A DNA stretch of 24,938 bases from the NCBI GenBank assembly GCA_934654605.1, contig CAKUGH010000018.1, positions 1 through 24,938 of the forward strand, read 5' to 3'. The first letter of the stretch is position 1; each line of letters starts with the position of its first letter. Source of the DNA: an uncultured Collinsella sp. GTDB lineage: Bacteria; Actinomycetota; Coriobacteriia; Coriobacteriales; Coriobacteriaceae. Position numbers and translations under genes: made by a program. Positions 15,582-21,854 of the stretch are shown piece by piece. The notes beneath the pieces were generated by a model. That model saw only the letters and a list, made by a program, of their open reading frames with translations. It was not told where the DNA came from and made no database searches.

Positions 15582-17545
15582 GCTCGGATGACACGCTCGT
15601 GGAATGTCCCGTTATTGTAGGTACGGCGGGCCATGTCGACCATGGCAAGTCGGCGCTCATCGAAGCGCTGACGGGAAAGAATCCCGATCGCTTGGAGGTC
15701 GAGCGTCGCCGTGGCATGACGGTGGAGCTGGGCTTTGGCGAGCTAGCCCTGCCGAGTGGCAAGATCGTGGGCCTGGTCGATGTGCCGGGACATGCGCACT
15801 ACCTGCGCGCCATGGTGCAGGGCGCCACGGGCATCGATGTGGCCGTGCTGGTGGTCTCGGCCGTCGAGGGCGTGATGCCGCAGACCCGCGAACACGTGCA
15901 TGTGCTGGAGCTGTTGGGCGTCACCCACATGGTGGTCGCGCTGACGATGTGCGACCTTGCCGATGCCGAGATGACCGAGCTTGCCGAGCTCGATGTTGAC
16001 GACTTTTTGTCGGGTACCGTGTTTGCGGGCGCGCCGATCGTTCCCGTGTCGTCCAAGACGGGCGAGGGGATTGATGCGCTGCTTGCCGCGCTCGACGAGT
16101 GCGTGGACGCCTGTTGGGCTGCCTGTCGTGATCGCGCCGATCGAACCGACGCCGCGCCGCGCCTGCCCATCGACCGCTGCTTTACGATCAAGGGTGCCGG
16201 CACCGTCGTGACGGGAACGCTGCACGATGCGCCGGTTGCGGTGGGCGATGAGCTTGTCGCGCTGCCGTCGCGTACGGTCTGTCGTGTGCGCGGGATTCAG
16301 GTGCATGGCGACACGCAGCGGGCGCTGCCTGGTCAGCGCGTGGCGCTCAATCTGGTGGGCGATGGTGCCGCTTCGCTCGATCGTGGTGAGATGCTCGGCG
16401 TGGAAGGCCGCTTTGGCCAGACGCTGCGTTTTATGATGACGTTTACGTATCTGGGCCGCGAGGGCGCCAAGCCGCGTGTGCTCGAGTCGGGCGCGCGCGT
16501 GCACGTGATGGCAGGTACGGCCGAGGTCGTCGGCCGCATCATGCTCATGGAGGGCGAGGCGCCTGTGGCGGTGGGCGAGACACGTACCGTTCAGGTACGC
16601 CTGGAGGACCCGCTGCCGCTGCGTGCCGGCGACCATGCCGTGGTGCTGTCCTATTCGCCCGTTATGCTCATTGGCGGTGGGCACGTACTGCTGTCGCGCT
16701 GCCGTCGTTCGCGTGAGCTTGCTGAGGGAGAGCGCGTGCTGTACGCGGCGCTCGAAGCCTGGGATGTTGCTGGTGCGGTCGACGCGTGGCTGGCGCTGCA
16801 GGCGCTGCCGGTTACGGCTGCCGATGTTGTTGCGGCGCTGGATGCTGCTGCTGGCGATGTTGATGCTGCGCTGCGTGCGCTGGTGGACCAGGGTGTGGTG
16901 CGCGAGCTTGCCGCGGGCGATGTGGCAATGTACGCGAGTGCTGCCGTGCTTGATGGTGCGATGGATACGCTCGCGACGACCCTCTCGGCCATGCACGCGG
17001 CGGCTCCCAAGGAGACGGGCTTTACACCCGGCGCCGTCGCACATGCCGCCTGGCCTGCCGCCGACGATGCCGTTGCCGCGGCTCTGATTGCCGAGGGCTG
17101 CTCGCGTGGCGTGTGTGCCTCCGAGGGCGCCGAGGTGTTCGACCCGCACTCCGCTGCCGCCGCGGCGCGCGTGGTGCGCGAGGCTTGCGAGCGTATCGTT
17201 GCCCTGCTGGACGAGGCCGGGCTCGATGCGCCGGCGTTGCCTGAGGTGGGAGAGCGGCTGCAGCTCGATCGCGACACCATGACGCGTGCCCTGCGCGAGC
17301 TTTCGCTCAACCGCTCAATCGTGAAGGTCGAGCGCGACGTTGCCCTGTCTGCTGCCGCCGAGGCCCACGCGCGCGAGCTCGTCGCCGCGGCCATTGCCGA
17401 CGCCGGCGGCGCTGCCACCACAAGCGTCCTGCGCGAGGCACTGGGTGTGTCGCGCAAGCGTGCCATCAGTATCCTGGAGCACCTAGACGCCGTGCGCTAC
17501 ACAGCACTAGACAAAGAAGCCGGCGGCCTCCGCTCCCTGCGCTAG
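15578..17545 (+). CDS. selB: Selenocysteine-specific elongation factor SelB
   Basis: SelB is the GTPase that carries Sec-tRNA(Sec) to the ribosome at UGA codons next to a SECIS hairpin. It has 655 residues from the ATG that overlaps the selA stop; an in-frame ATG at 15554 lies inside selA and adds 8 residues unlike the family. The P-loop is GHVDHGKS (18-25), the G3 motif DVPGH (68-72), and SSKTGEG forms the G5 region. The G4 motif reads TMCD (123-126), lacking the usual lysine of N/TKxD. EF-Tu-like domains 2 and 3 follow (IKGAGTVVTGTLHD), and the C-terminal third is the winged-helix region that binds SECIS RNA, ending with VLREALGVSRKRAISILEHLD. It is the last gene before the repeat-rich region. 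Confidence 0.95.
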   Translation: MSSDDTLVECPVIVGTAGHVDHGKSALIEALTGKNPDRLEVERRRGMTVELGFGELALPSGKIVGLVDVPGHAHYLRAMVQGATGIDVAVLVVSAVEGVMPQTREHVHVLELLGVTHMVVALTMCDLADAEMTELAELDVDDFLSGTVFAGAPIVPVSSKTGEGIDALLAALDECVDACWAACRDRADRTDAAPRLPIDRCFTIKGAGTVVTGTLHDAPVAVGDELVALPSRTVCRVRGIQVHGDTQRALPGQRVALNLVGDGAASLDRGEMLGVEGRFGQTLRFMMTFTYLGREGAKPRVLESGARVHVMAGTAEVVGRIMLMEGEAPVAVGETRTVQVRLEDPLPLRAGDHAVVLSYSPVMLIGGGHVLLSRCRRSRELAEGERVLYAALEAWDVAGAVDAWLALQALPVTAADVVAALDAAAGDVDAALRALVDQGVVRELAAGDVAMYASAAVLDGAMDTLATTLSAMHAAAPKETGFTPGAVAHAAWPAADDAVAAALIAEGCSRGVCASEGAEVFDPHSAAAAARVVREACERIVALLDEAGLDAPALPEVGERLQLDRDTMTRALRELSLNRSIVKVERDVALSAAAEAHARELVAAAIADAGGAATTSVLREALGVSRKRAISILEHLDAVRYTALDKEAGGLRSLR

Positions 17546-17556
17546 GGCCCCTCATC

Positions 17557-17623
17557 AGTTGCGGTGAAATACGGACTGTTTATCCCTATATCTAGTCCAT
17601 TTAGTCCGTATTCCACCGCAACT
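17557..17623. repeat. Palindromic repeat A1 (21-bp stem), downstream of selB
   Basis: The left arm (17557-17577) and right arm (17603-17623) pair over 21 bp with one mismatch around a 25-nt loop. The core GCGGTGAAATACGGA is shared with the element at 20788-20858. It begins 11 bp after the selB stop, so a hairpin would form in the 3' end of the selB transcript, but no T-tract follows, so it is not a classic terminator. Confidence 0.9.
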
Positions 17624-17637
17624 TCCAACCAGTCTTG

Positions 17638-17650
17638 TTGGGACGGGGCT
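17638..17650 (+). repeat. Partial copy of the 40-bp repeat arm
   Basis: TTGGGACGGGGCT here recurs exactly at 17671-17683 inside the left arm of the large inverted repeat, 33 bp away. It may be a remnant of an older or partly duplicated copy of the same element. Confidence 0.6.
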
Positions 17651-17660
17651 GTTGTCGCTG

Positions 17661-17769
17661 GGTAGTCTTTTTGGGACGGGGCTATTTTAGCTACCCCGGC
17701 TGGTAATGCGACGGTTAGGTTGGTTGACGGCCGGGGTAGCTAAAATAGCCCCGTCCCAAAAAGACTACC
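17661..17769. repeat. Perfect 40-bp inverted repeat upstream of selC
   Basis: The arm at 17661-17700 and the arm at 17730-17769 are exact reverse complements over 40 bp, separated by a 29-nt loop. The arm starts GGTAGTCTTTTTGGGACGGG and ends CTACCCCGGC. No open reading frame of interest lies inside. It could act as a strong RNA hairpin, a small non-autonomous element, or a recombination or regulatory site. Its right edge is 13 bp before the proposed -10 of selC, where a -35 box would have to lie. Confidence 0.95.
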
Positions 17770-17779
17770 TTGCCCGGTT

Positions 17780-17788
17780 TGGTAAAAT
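17780..17788 (+). promoter_or_regulatory. Extended -10 promoter for selC
   Basis: TGGTAAAAT gives a TGn extended -10 with TAAAAT (17783-17788), 12 bp before the first base of the tRNA. No -35 match lies at 16-18 bp upstream, where the sequence is the end of the inverted repeat arm. Confidence 0.5.
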
Positions 17789-17800
17789 ATCGCCGCACTT

Positions 17801-17897
17801 GGGAACGGATGGGCTCCGGTGGGCTCCGCGGTCCTCAAAACCGTTGCGAGGCGTGCAAAACGTCTTGGATGTGTTCGATTCACATACGTTCCCGCCA
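17801..17897 (+). tRNA. selC: tRNA-Sec (selC), anticodon TCA
   Basis: This folds by eye as a selenocysteine tRNA that reads UGA. The acceptor 17801-17808 pairs with 17886-17893 (7 Watson-Crick pairs, then a G-A opposition next to the T arm). A 6-bp D stem GGGCTC/GGGCTC (two G-U pairs) closes a 4-nt loop, a tRNA-Sec hallmark. The anticodon stem 17828-17832/17840-17844 has a 7-nt loop with TCA at 17835-17837. The long variable arm has a 7-bp stem (17847-17853/17861-17867). The T stem is 5 bp around TTCGATT. The discriminator is G and CCA is encoded (17895-17897). Length 97 nt compares with 95 in E. coli. Location 255 bp after selB supports the call. Standard tRNA finders can miss this type. Confidence 0.95.
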
Positions 17898-17905
17898 TAC
17901 GCTAC

Positions 17906-17960
17906 CAGCGCTTTTGTGCTCGCGGTCTTGCTGCGTGCCGCAAAGGCGCTGTTTTGTTTT
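17906..17960 (+). terminator. Rho-independent terminator of selC
   Basis: CAGCGCTTTTG (17906-17916) pairs with CAAAGGCGCTG (17941-17951) over 11 bp with one G-U, and TTTTGTTTT follows at 17952-17960. It lies 9 bp after the tRNA and probably sets the 3' end of its transcript. The loop of 24 nt is larger than usual. Confidence 0.75.
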
Positions 17961-18052
17961 GATACGGAGCCGTCATGTCGCCGGCTTTATGGGCAATGGC
18001 ATGTGGCTTCGTGCTTCGGGTTTCGAGCATGCCGATGGGGGTGTTTTGCCGT

Positions 18053-18685
18053 ATGACTACCGTAAGACGGGCCGATCTTTCTTGCGTCGTCCAGGCGGGC
18101 GGGATGTCGTCGCGCATGGGCTGCGACAAGGCGCGCATGCCGTTTTGCGGCAAGCCACTGATCGAGCGCGTTCTGGAACGGCTCGCCCTGGTCGGCAGCG
18201 AGCTTGTTGTGACGACCTCGCGCCCGGACGAGCTTGCCTATCTCGAGGAGCGCGAGTTTGATGGCCTGGTTCCGCGTGTAGTCATGGACGTCGACGGCCC
18301 CGCCGGTGCCATGCGCGGCATCGCGAGCTCGCTGGCTGCCGCTCGGCTGCCCCTCGTGGCGATCGTCGCCTGCGATATGCCGTTCGTCTCACCAGAACTG
18401 ATTGGTACGCTTGCCGATCGGGTCGAAGGGATTCCGCTCGATGTGTGCGTGCCGCGCGAGGAGCGGGGGATTGAGCCGCTGTGCGCCGTGTGGCGTCGCG
18501 AGTCCTGTGCGCCGGCGGCTTGTGAGTTGCTCGCCAGCGATCGCCAGCGCATCCGCTGCCTGATCGACCGAGTGCATGCCGGCTATCTAGACGAGCCGCA
18601 AATCATCGCGGCAGCCGGGTCGCTGCTCTGCTTCGAAAACGTCAATACGCCCGAGGAATTTGCGGCAGCCGAACTGCTCGCCTAG
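18053..18685 (+). CDS. mobA: Molybdenum cofactor guanylyltransferase MobA
   Basis: MobA transfers GMP to Mo-molybdopterin to make the MGD cofactor used by DMSO-reductase-family enzymes such as formate dehydrogenase and the orphan oxidoreductase at 11953. The nucleotide-binding signature VQAGGMSSRMGCDKA lies at residues 13-27, ACDMPF is the metal-binding segment, and the end FENVNTPEEFAAAE matches the family. Length is 210 residues (E. coli 194). The start is uncertain: the ATG at 18053 fits the family but has only a distant GGGGG upstream, while an in-frame ATG at 17975 has GGAG 5 bp upstream and would add 26 residues. The gene follows the selC terminator and precedes the DUF3343 gene by 15 bp. 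Confidence 0.9.
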   Translation: MTTVRRADLSCVVQAGGMSSRMGCDKARMPFCGKPLIERVLERLALVGSELVVTTSRPDELAYLEEREFDGLVPRVVMDVDGPAGAMRGIASSLAAARLPLVAIVACDMPFVSPELIGTLADRVEGIPLDVCVPREERGIEPLCAVWRRESCAPAACELLASDRQRIRCLIDRVHAGYLDEPQIIAAAGSLLCFENVNTPEEFAAAELLA

Positions 18686-18700
18686 ACGATGGGAGATGCC

Positions 18701-19096
18701 ATGTCTCACGATATCTGTCCCGACACCGGGGAACCTTGCACTTGTGACGGCTCTGAGCCCTGTACCTGCGGCTGTGGCGGCTGCGGACATACGGCCGAGG
18801 AAGAGGCCGCGGCGGCCGCATATCGCGAGTCGCATCGCGAGGCCCCGTCCGCTGATGCCCTCGACCACGAACGCAAGATTATCGTATCGTTCGATAGCAC
18901 CTTTGATGTGATGGAGTGCGAGCAGCTGTGCCTTGCCGCCGGTGTGCCTGGGCGCATTATGCCGCTGCCCGGTTCCATTACCGCCGGCTGCGGCCTGTGC
19001 TGGGCTATGCCGTTCTCGGGCGACGCCCTCGCCGCCTTCCGCGCCGCCACCGAAGGCCATATTACCCCCGCCGACTACCACCAGCTCGTCCTCTAA
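18701..19096 (+). CDS. DUF3343 putative Se/S carrier protein with Cys-rich N-terminus
   Basis: This 131-residue protein has a C-terminal part (about 58-131) resembling DUF3343 (PF11823), described as a putative Se/S carrier: KIIVSFDSTFDVMECEQLCLA, then LPGSITAGCGLCWAMP, with Cys97 and Cys100 in GCGLC. Residues 1-30 hold seven cysteines (6, 13, 15, 21, 23, 25, 28) among Gly, Thr and acidic residues, like a small metal- or selenium-binding tail, followed by an Ala/Glu-rich linker. GGGAGA, 4 bp before the ATG at 18701, favours that start over the ATG at 18689. The 15-bp gap from mobA points to one transcript. Between mobA and a Mo hydroxylase, and near selABC, a role in delivering selenium or sulfur to Mo enzymes is plausible but unproven. 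Confidence 0.75.
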   Translation: MSHDICPDTGEPCTCDGSEPCTCGCGGCGHTAEEEAAAAAYRESHREAPSADALDHERKIIVSFDSTFDVMECEQLCLAAGVPGRIMPLPGSITAGCGLCWAMPFSGDALAAFRAATEGHITPADYHQLVL

Positions 19097-19101
19097 CCAC
19101 C

Positions 19102-19142
19102 AAAACCACCGCATTGGGGACAGGCACCTTTGTGGTGGTTTT
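19102..19142 (+). terminator. Terminator hairpin after the DUF3343 gene, with a GGGGACAGGCACC motif
   Basis: AAAACCACC (19102-19110) pairs with GGTGGTTTT (19134-19142) over 9 bp around a 23-nt loop containing GGGGACAGGCACCTTTGT. The run of T at the end of the right arm allows termination. The loop motif is one I recall as recurring between genes in several Gram-positive genomes, so this may be a repeat copy serving as a terminator. Confidence 0.6.
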
Positions 19143-19354
19143 AGTCCATGTGGACGAAACAGCTTCGAAACACGGATTTTGCACGTCAGGTACTCAAAAA
19201 CGCATCTACCTGCATCGTAATCAAAACGAAACATCCGCTCGTCGGCTTATGCGTAACTTTGCTGCAACAGTGCGATATTATCCATACTCGATAAAGCTCA
19301 CGGCGCATAGGGCGCCGCGAACGACACCTTTCTTATCCATCAATTGGAGGAAGC
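19143..19354 (+). promoter_or_regulatory. Leader and promoter region of gdhA
   Basis: These 212 bp are AT-richer than their surroundings. TATTAT (19276-19281) is a possible -10 with no clear -35; TTGCTG (19259-19264) is too close to pair with it. A small hairpin CGGCGC/GCGCCG (19301-19306/19312-19317) lies in the presumed 5' leader. GGAGGA (19346-19351) is a strong ribosome binding site 3 bp before the ATG. No gene is seen here. Confidence 0.4.
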
Positions 19355-20710
19355 ATGAGCTACACGCAGAAAGTTCTCGACGAGCTCAAGGCCCGCTATC
19401 CCGAGCAGCCTGAGTTCATCCAGGCCGCGACCGAGATCCTCGGCACCATCCAGCCGGCGCTCGACGCCCATCCCGAGTACGAGGAGGCCGCCCTTCTGGA
19501 GCGCCTCGTCGAGCCCGAGCGCATCGTTATGTTCCGTGTTCCCTGGGTCGACGACCAGGGCAAGGTCCAGGTCAACCGCGGCTACCGCGTCGAGTTCAAC
19601 TCTGCCATTGGACCCTACAAGGGCGGCCTGCGCTTTAACCCGACGGTCACCCTGGGCATGCTCAAGTTCCTGGGCCTGGAGCAGATCCTCAAGAACAGCC
19701 TGACCACCCTTCCCATGGGCGGCGGCAAGGGCGGCTCCGACTTTGACCCCAAGGGCAAGTCCAACAACGAGATCATGCACTTCTGCCAGTCCTTCATGAC
19801 CGAGCTCTACCGCCACATCGGCCCCAACACCGACGTTCCCGCCGGCGACCTGGGCGTTGGCGGCCGCGAGGTTGCCTACATGTTCGGTCAGTACAAGCGC
19901 CTGACCAACGAGTGGACCGGCGTCCTCACCGGCAAGGGCCTCTCCTTTGGCGGCTCGCTCGCCCGTACCGAGGCCACCGGCTACGGCCTGGTCTACTTTG
20001 TGGACGAGTACCTCAAGAGCCGCGGCGATTCCTTCGAGGGCAAGAACGTCGTCGTTCACGGCTCCGGTAACGTCGCCATCTACGCCGTCCAGAAGGTCGC
20101 CCAGCTCGGCGGCAAGGTGCTGGCCTGCTCCGACACCCACGGCTGGGTCGAGGATCCCGACGGCATCGACTACACCGTGCTCGAGCACGTCTACAACCAG
20201 AAGCGCTCTGGCCACGACAAGGGCGTCACGCTCGCTATGTACGTCGACGAGAAGCCCAACGCCGTGTGGCACGAGGGCGACGGCCGTGGCGTGTGGCAGC
20301 TGGCCTGCGACATCGCGCTGCCCTGCGCTCGCGAGAACACGCTGCTGCTCGAGGACGCCCAGGCGCTCGTCGCCAACGGCTGCAAGGTAGTCGGCGAGGG
20401 CGCGAACATGCCCACGACCATCGAGGCCACGACCTACTTCCAGGAGAACGGCGTCGCCTTCATGCCCGGTAAGGCTGCCAACGCCGGCGGCGTGCTCGTG
20501 TCCGGCCTGGAGATGAGCCAGAACGCCGAGCACCTGTCCTGGACCTTCGAGGAGGTTGACGGTAAGCTCGAGCAGCTCATGCGCGGCATGTTCCACAACG
20601 TGGACGACACCGCCAAGGAGTACGGCGAGGAGGGCAACTTCGTCATGGGCGCCAACATCGCCGGCTTCCTGAAGGTCGCCGACGCCATGCTCGCCCAGGG
20701 CGTCTGCTAA
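19355..20710 (+). CDS. gdhA: NAD(P)-dependent glutamate dehydrogenase
   Basis: This enzyme interconverts 2-oxoglutarate plus ammonia and glutamate in the cytoplasm. It has 451 residues, as in hexameric bacterial GdhA (447 in E. coli). The substrate-site block PMGGGKGGSDFDPKGKS contains Lys125 (Lys128 in E. coli), and PAGDLGVGGREVAYMFGQY and SFGGSLARTEATGYG are strongly conserved. The Rossmann motif is HGSGNVAIYAVQKVAQLGGKV, followed by SDTHG; choice between NADP and NAD cannot be made safely by eye. The gene stands alone, with its own leader and a strong terminator. Codon use is highly biased to C-ending codons, which suggests high expression. Confidence 0.96.
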   Translation: MSYTQKVLDELKARYPEQPEFIQAATEILGTIQPALDAHPEYEEAALLERLVEPERIVMFRVPWVDDQGKVQVNRGYRVEFNSAIGPYKGGLRFNPTVTLGMLKFLGLEQILKNSLTTLPMGGGKGGSDFDPKGKSNNEIMHFCQSFMTELYRHIGPNTDVPAGDLGVGGREVAYMFGQYKRLTNEWTGVLTGKGLSFGGSLARTEATGYGLVYFVDEYLKSRGDSFEGKNVVVHGSGNVAIYAVQKVAQLGGKVLACSDTHGWVEDPDGIDYTVLEHVYNQKRSGHDKGVTLAMYVDEKPNAVWHEGDGRGVWQLACDIALPCARENTLLLEDAQALVANGCKVVGEGANMPTTIEATTYFQENGVAFMPGKAANAGGVLVSGLEMSQNAEHLSWTFEEVDGKLEQLMRGMFHNVDDTAKEYGEEGNFVMGANIAGFLKVADAMLAQGVC

Positions 20711-20731
20711 ACCCTGCCTGACATAGCATTT

Positions 20732-20771
20732 GATAAGGCTTCCAGCTATCGCGGCTGGGAGCCTTATCTTT
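20732..20771 (+). terminator. Rho-independent terminator of gdhA
   Basis: GATAAGGCTTCCAGC (20732-20746) pairs with GCTGGGAGCCTTATC (20754-20768) over 15 bp with one G-U, closing a 7-nt loop, and TTT follows. It lies 21 bp after the stop codon. Confidence 0.85.
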
Positions 20772-20787
20772 CCCGAAGGCTTCCTCA

Positions 20788-20858
20788 TAACTTGCGGTGA
20801 AATACGGATTGTTTGGCGCTCTGAACCCGCCAGTCAGTCCGTATTTCACCGCAAGTTA
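20788..20858. repeat. Palindromic repeat A2 (23-bp stem), between gdhA and the Mo hydroxylase operon
   Basis: Left arm 20788-20810 pairs with right arm 20836-20858 over 23 bp with one mismatch around a 25-nt loop. The stem core TTGCGGTGAAATACGGA is identical to that of the element at 17557-17623, the loop length is the same, and both are preceded by CCTCAT. The loop sequences differ. Confidence 0.9.
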
Positions 20859-20906
20859 TGGATGGGTGGGTGGATTTTGTCCTGCAACGGCGTGCGGCTC
20901 CTCGTT

Positions 20907-20915
20907 TGGTACACT
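20907..20915 (+). promoter_or_regulatory. Possible extended -10 promoter of the Mo hydroxylase operon
   Basis: TGGTACACT provides a TGn extended -10 with TACACT (20910-20915), 24 bp before the ATG at 20940. No good -35 is seen. It lies just downstream of repeat A2. Confidence 0.4.
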
Positions 20916-20939
20916 TAAAAGCACTGGACAAGTGAAGAG

Positions 20940-21854
20940 ATGGGGGAGAACGTGCTCAAGTTCGGTACCTACGTCCGTGTTGGAAACGCGGCCGAAGCCT
21001 ATGAGCTCTTGCAGAAGAACCGCAACAACAAGATTGTGGGCGGCGGCATCTGGATGCGCCTGGGTTCGCGTCGTGTGGCGACGGCGATTGACCTTTCGGC
21101 CTGCGGACTCGATCAGATCGAGGAGACCGAGACCGAGTTTCGCATCGGTGCCATGTGCACCCTGCGCCAGCTCGAGCGTCATCCCGGGCTCAACGCGCTT
21201 GTCAACAATGTCTTTGAGTTCGCCGTCCACGATATCGTGGGCGTGCAGCTGCGCAACACCGCCACGGTGGGCGGCAGCATCTACGGCCGCTTTGGCTTCT
21301 CGGATGTGCTCTCGGCCTTCCTAGCGCTCGATTCCTATGTCGAGCTGACGGGCGCCGGCCGCGTGCCGCTCGCGGAGTTCGTGCGGATGGGCTACGTGCG
21401 CGACGTGATTGAGCACGTGGTGGTCGTCAAGCACGACTATCGCGCGAGCTACGAGGCCGTGCGCAAGGCTGCGACCGATTTCCCCTCGCTTAATGTCACT
21501 GCCGCCTGGTGGGACAACTCCTGGCATGTCACCGTGGGCGCCCGTCCGCTGCGTGCGACCCTGCTGCAGGGCGAGGCATGCGGCCTTACGAGCGAGCAGC
21601 CTTCCGAGGACGAGCTTCGCGCCCTCGCCGCGTCCGTGCGCGCGCTGAGCTACGGCACCAACCTGTGGGGCTCGGCCGAGTACCGCCGCCGCATCTCGGC
21701 TCCGCTGGCGATCCAGGCCGTTCGCCGCGCCGCGGGCATCGAGCTTTCGGCCGCGCTTGCCCGCGAGTTCGAGACCGTGCAGATTCCCAAGTTCGCCACG
21801 GACGAGTATTCCTGCCGCCGCGTGCCCGGCGTCGATTCTAGCGAGGTGCGCTAA
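20940..21854 (+). CDS. Molybdenum hydroxylase FAD subunit (xanthine dehydrogenase family, YgfM-like)
   Basis: This 304-residue protein is of the PCMH-type FAD-binding/CO dehydrogenase medium-subunit family. It would carry electrons from the [2Fe-2S] clusters of its partner to NAD or another acceptor. Seen features are KIVGGGIWMRLGSRR in place of the usual GGGT/S flavin loop, then IDLSACGLDQIEETETEFRIGAMCTLRQLE, and LRNTATVGGSIYGRFGFSDVLSAFLAL, which matches the second FAD-contact motif (GNxxxxxPxxD in canonical members). The ATG at 20940 has only GAAGAG directly upstream; a GTG at 20952 is an alternative. The TAA overlaps the next ATG (TAATG), so both subunits are probably made together. The substrate is set by the partner and is unknown. 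Confidence 0.85.
   Translation: MGENVLKFGTYVRVGNAAEAYELLQKNRNNKIVGGGIWMRLGSRRVATAIDLSACGLDQIEETETEFRIGAMCTLRQLERHPGLNALVNNVFEFAVHDIVGVQLRNTATVGGSIYGRFGFSDVLSAFLALDSYVELTGAGRVPLAEFVRMGYVRDVIEHVVVVKHDYRASYEAVRKAATDFPSLNVTAAWWDNSWHVTVGARPLRATLLQGEACGLTSEQPSEDELRALAASVRALSYGTNLWGSAEYRRRISAPLAIQAVRRAAGIELSAALAREFETVQIPKFATDEYSCRRVPGVDSSEVR

Noticed and set aside
15579..15620. Possible SECIS hairpin after the selA UGA stop
   Set aside because: Only a 4-bp GAGC/GCTC stem is seen at the right place, much weaker than known bacterial SECIS elements, and selA is complete at the UGA.
17557..17769. CRISPR array or insertion sequence in the repeat-rich gap
   Set aside because: There are no regularly spaced direct repeats with unique spacers and no transposase frame; the structures are individual palindromes.
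17706..18056. A 116-codon + strand open frame
   Set aside because: It runs through one arm of the inverted repeat, the whole tRNA-Sec gene and its terminator, so it cannot be a real protein gene.
18916..19413. A 165-codon + strand open frame across the DUF3343 end, the terminator and the gdhA start
   Set aside because: It overlaps two supported genes and a terminator and its sequence is low-complexity Arg/Pro.
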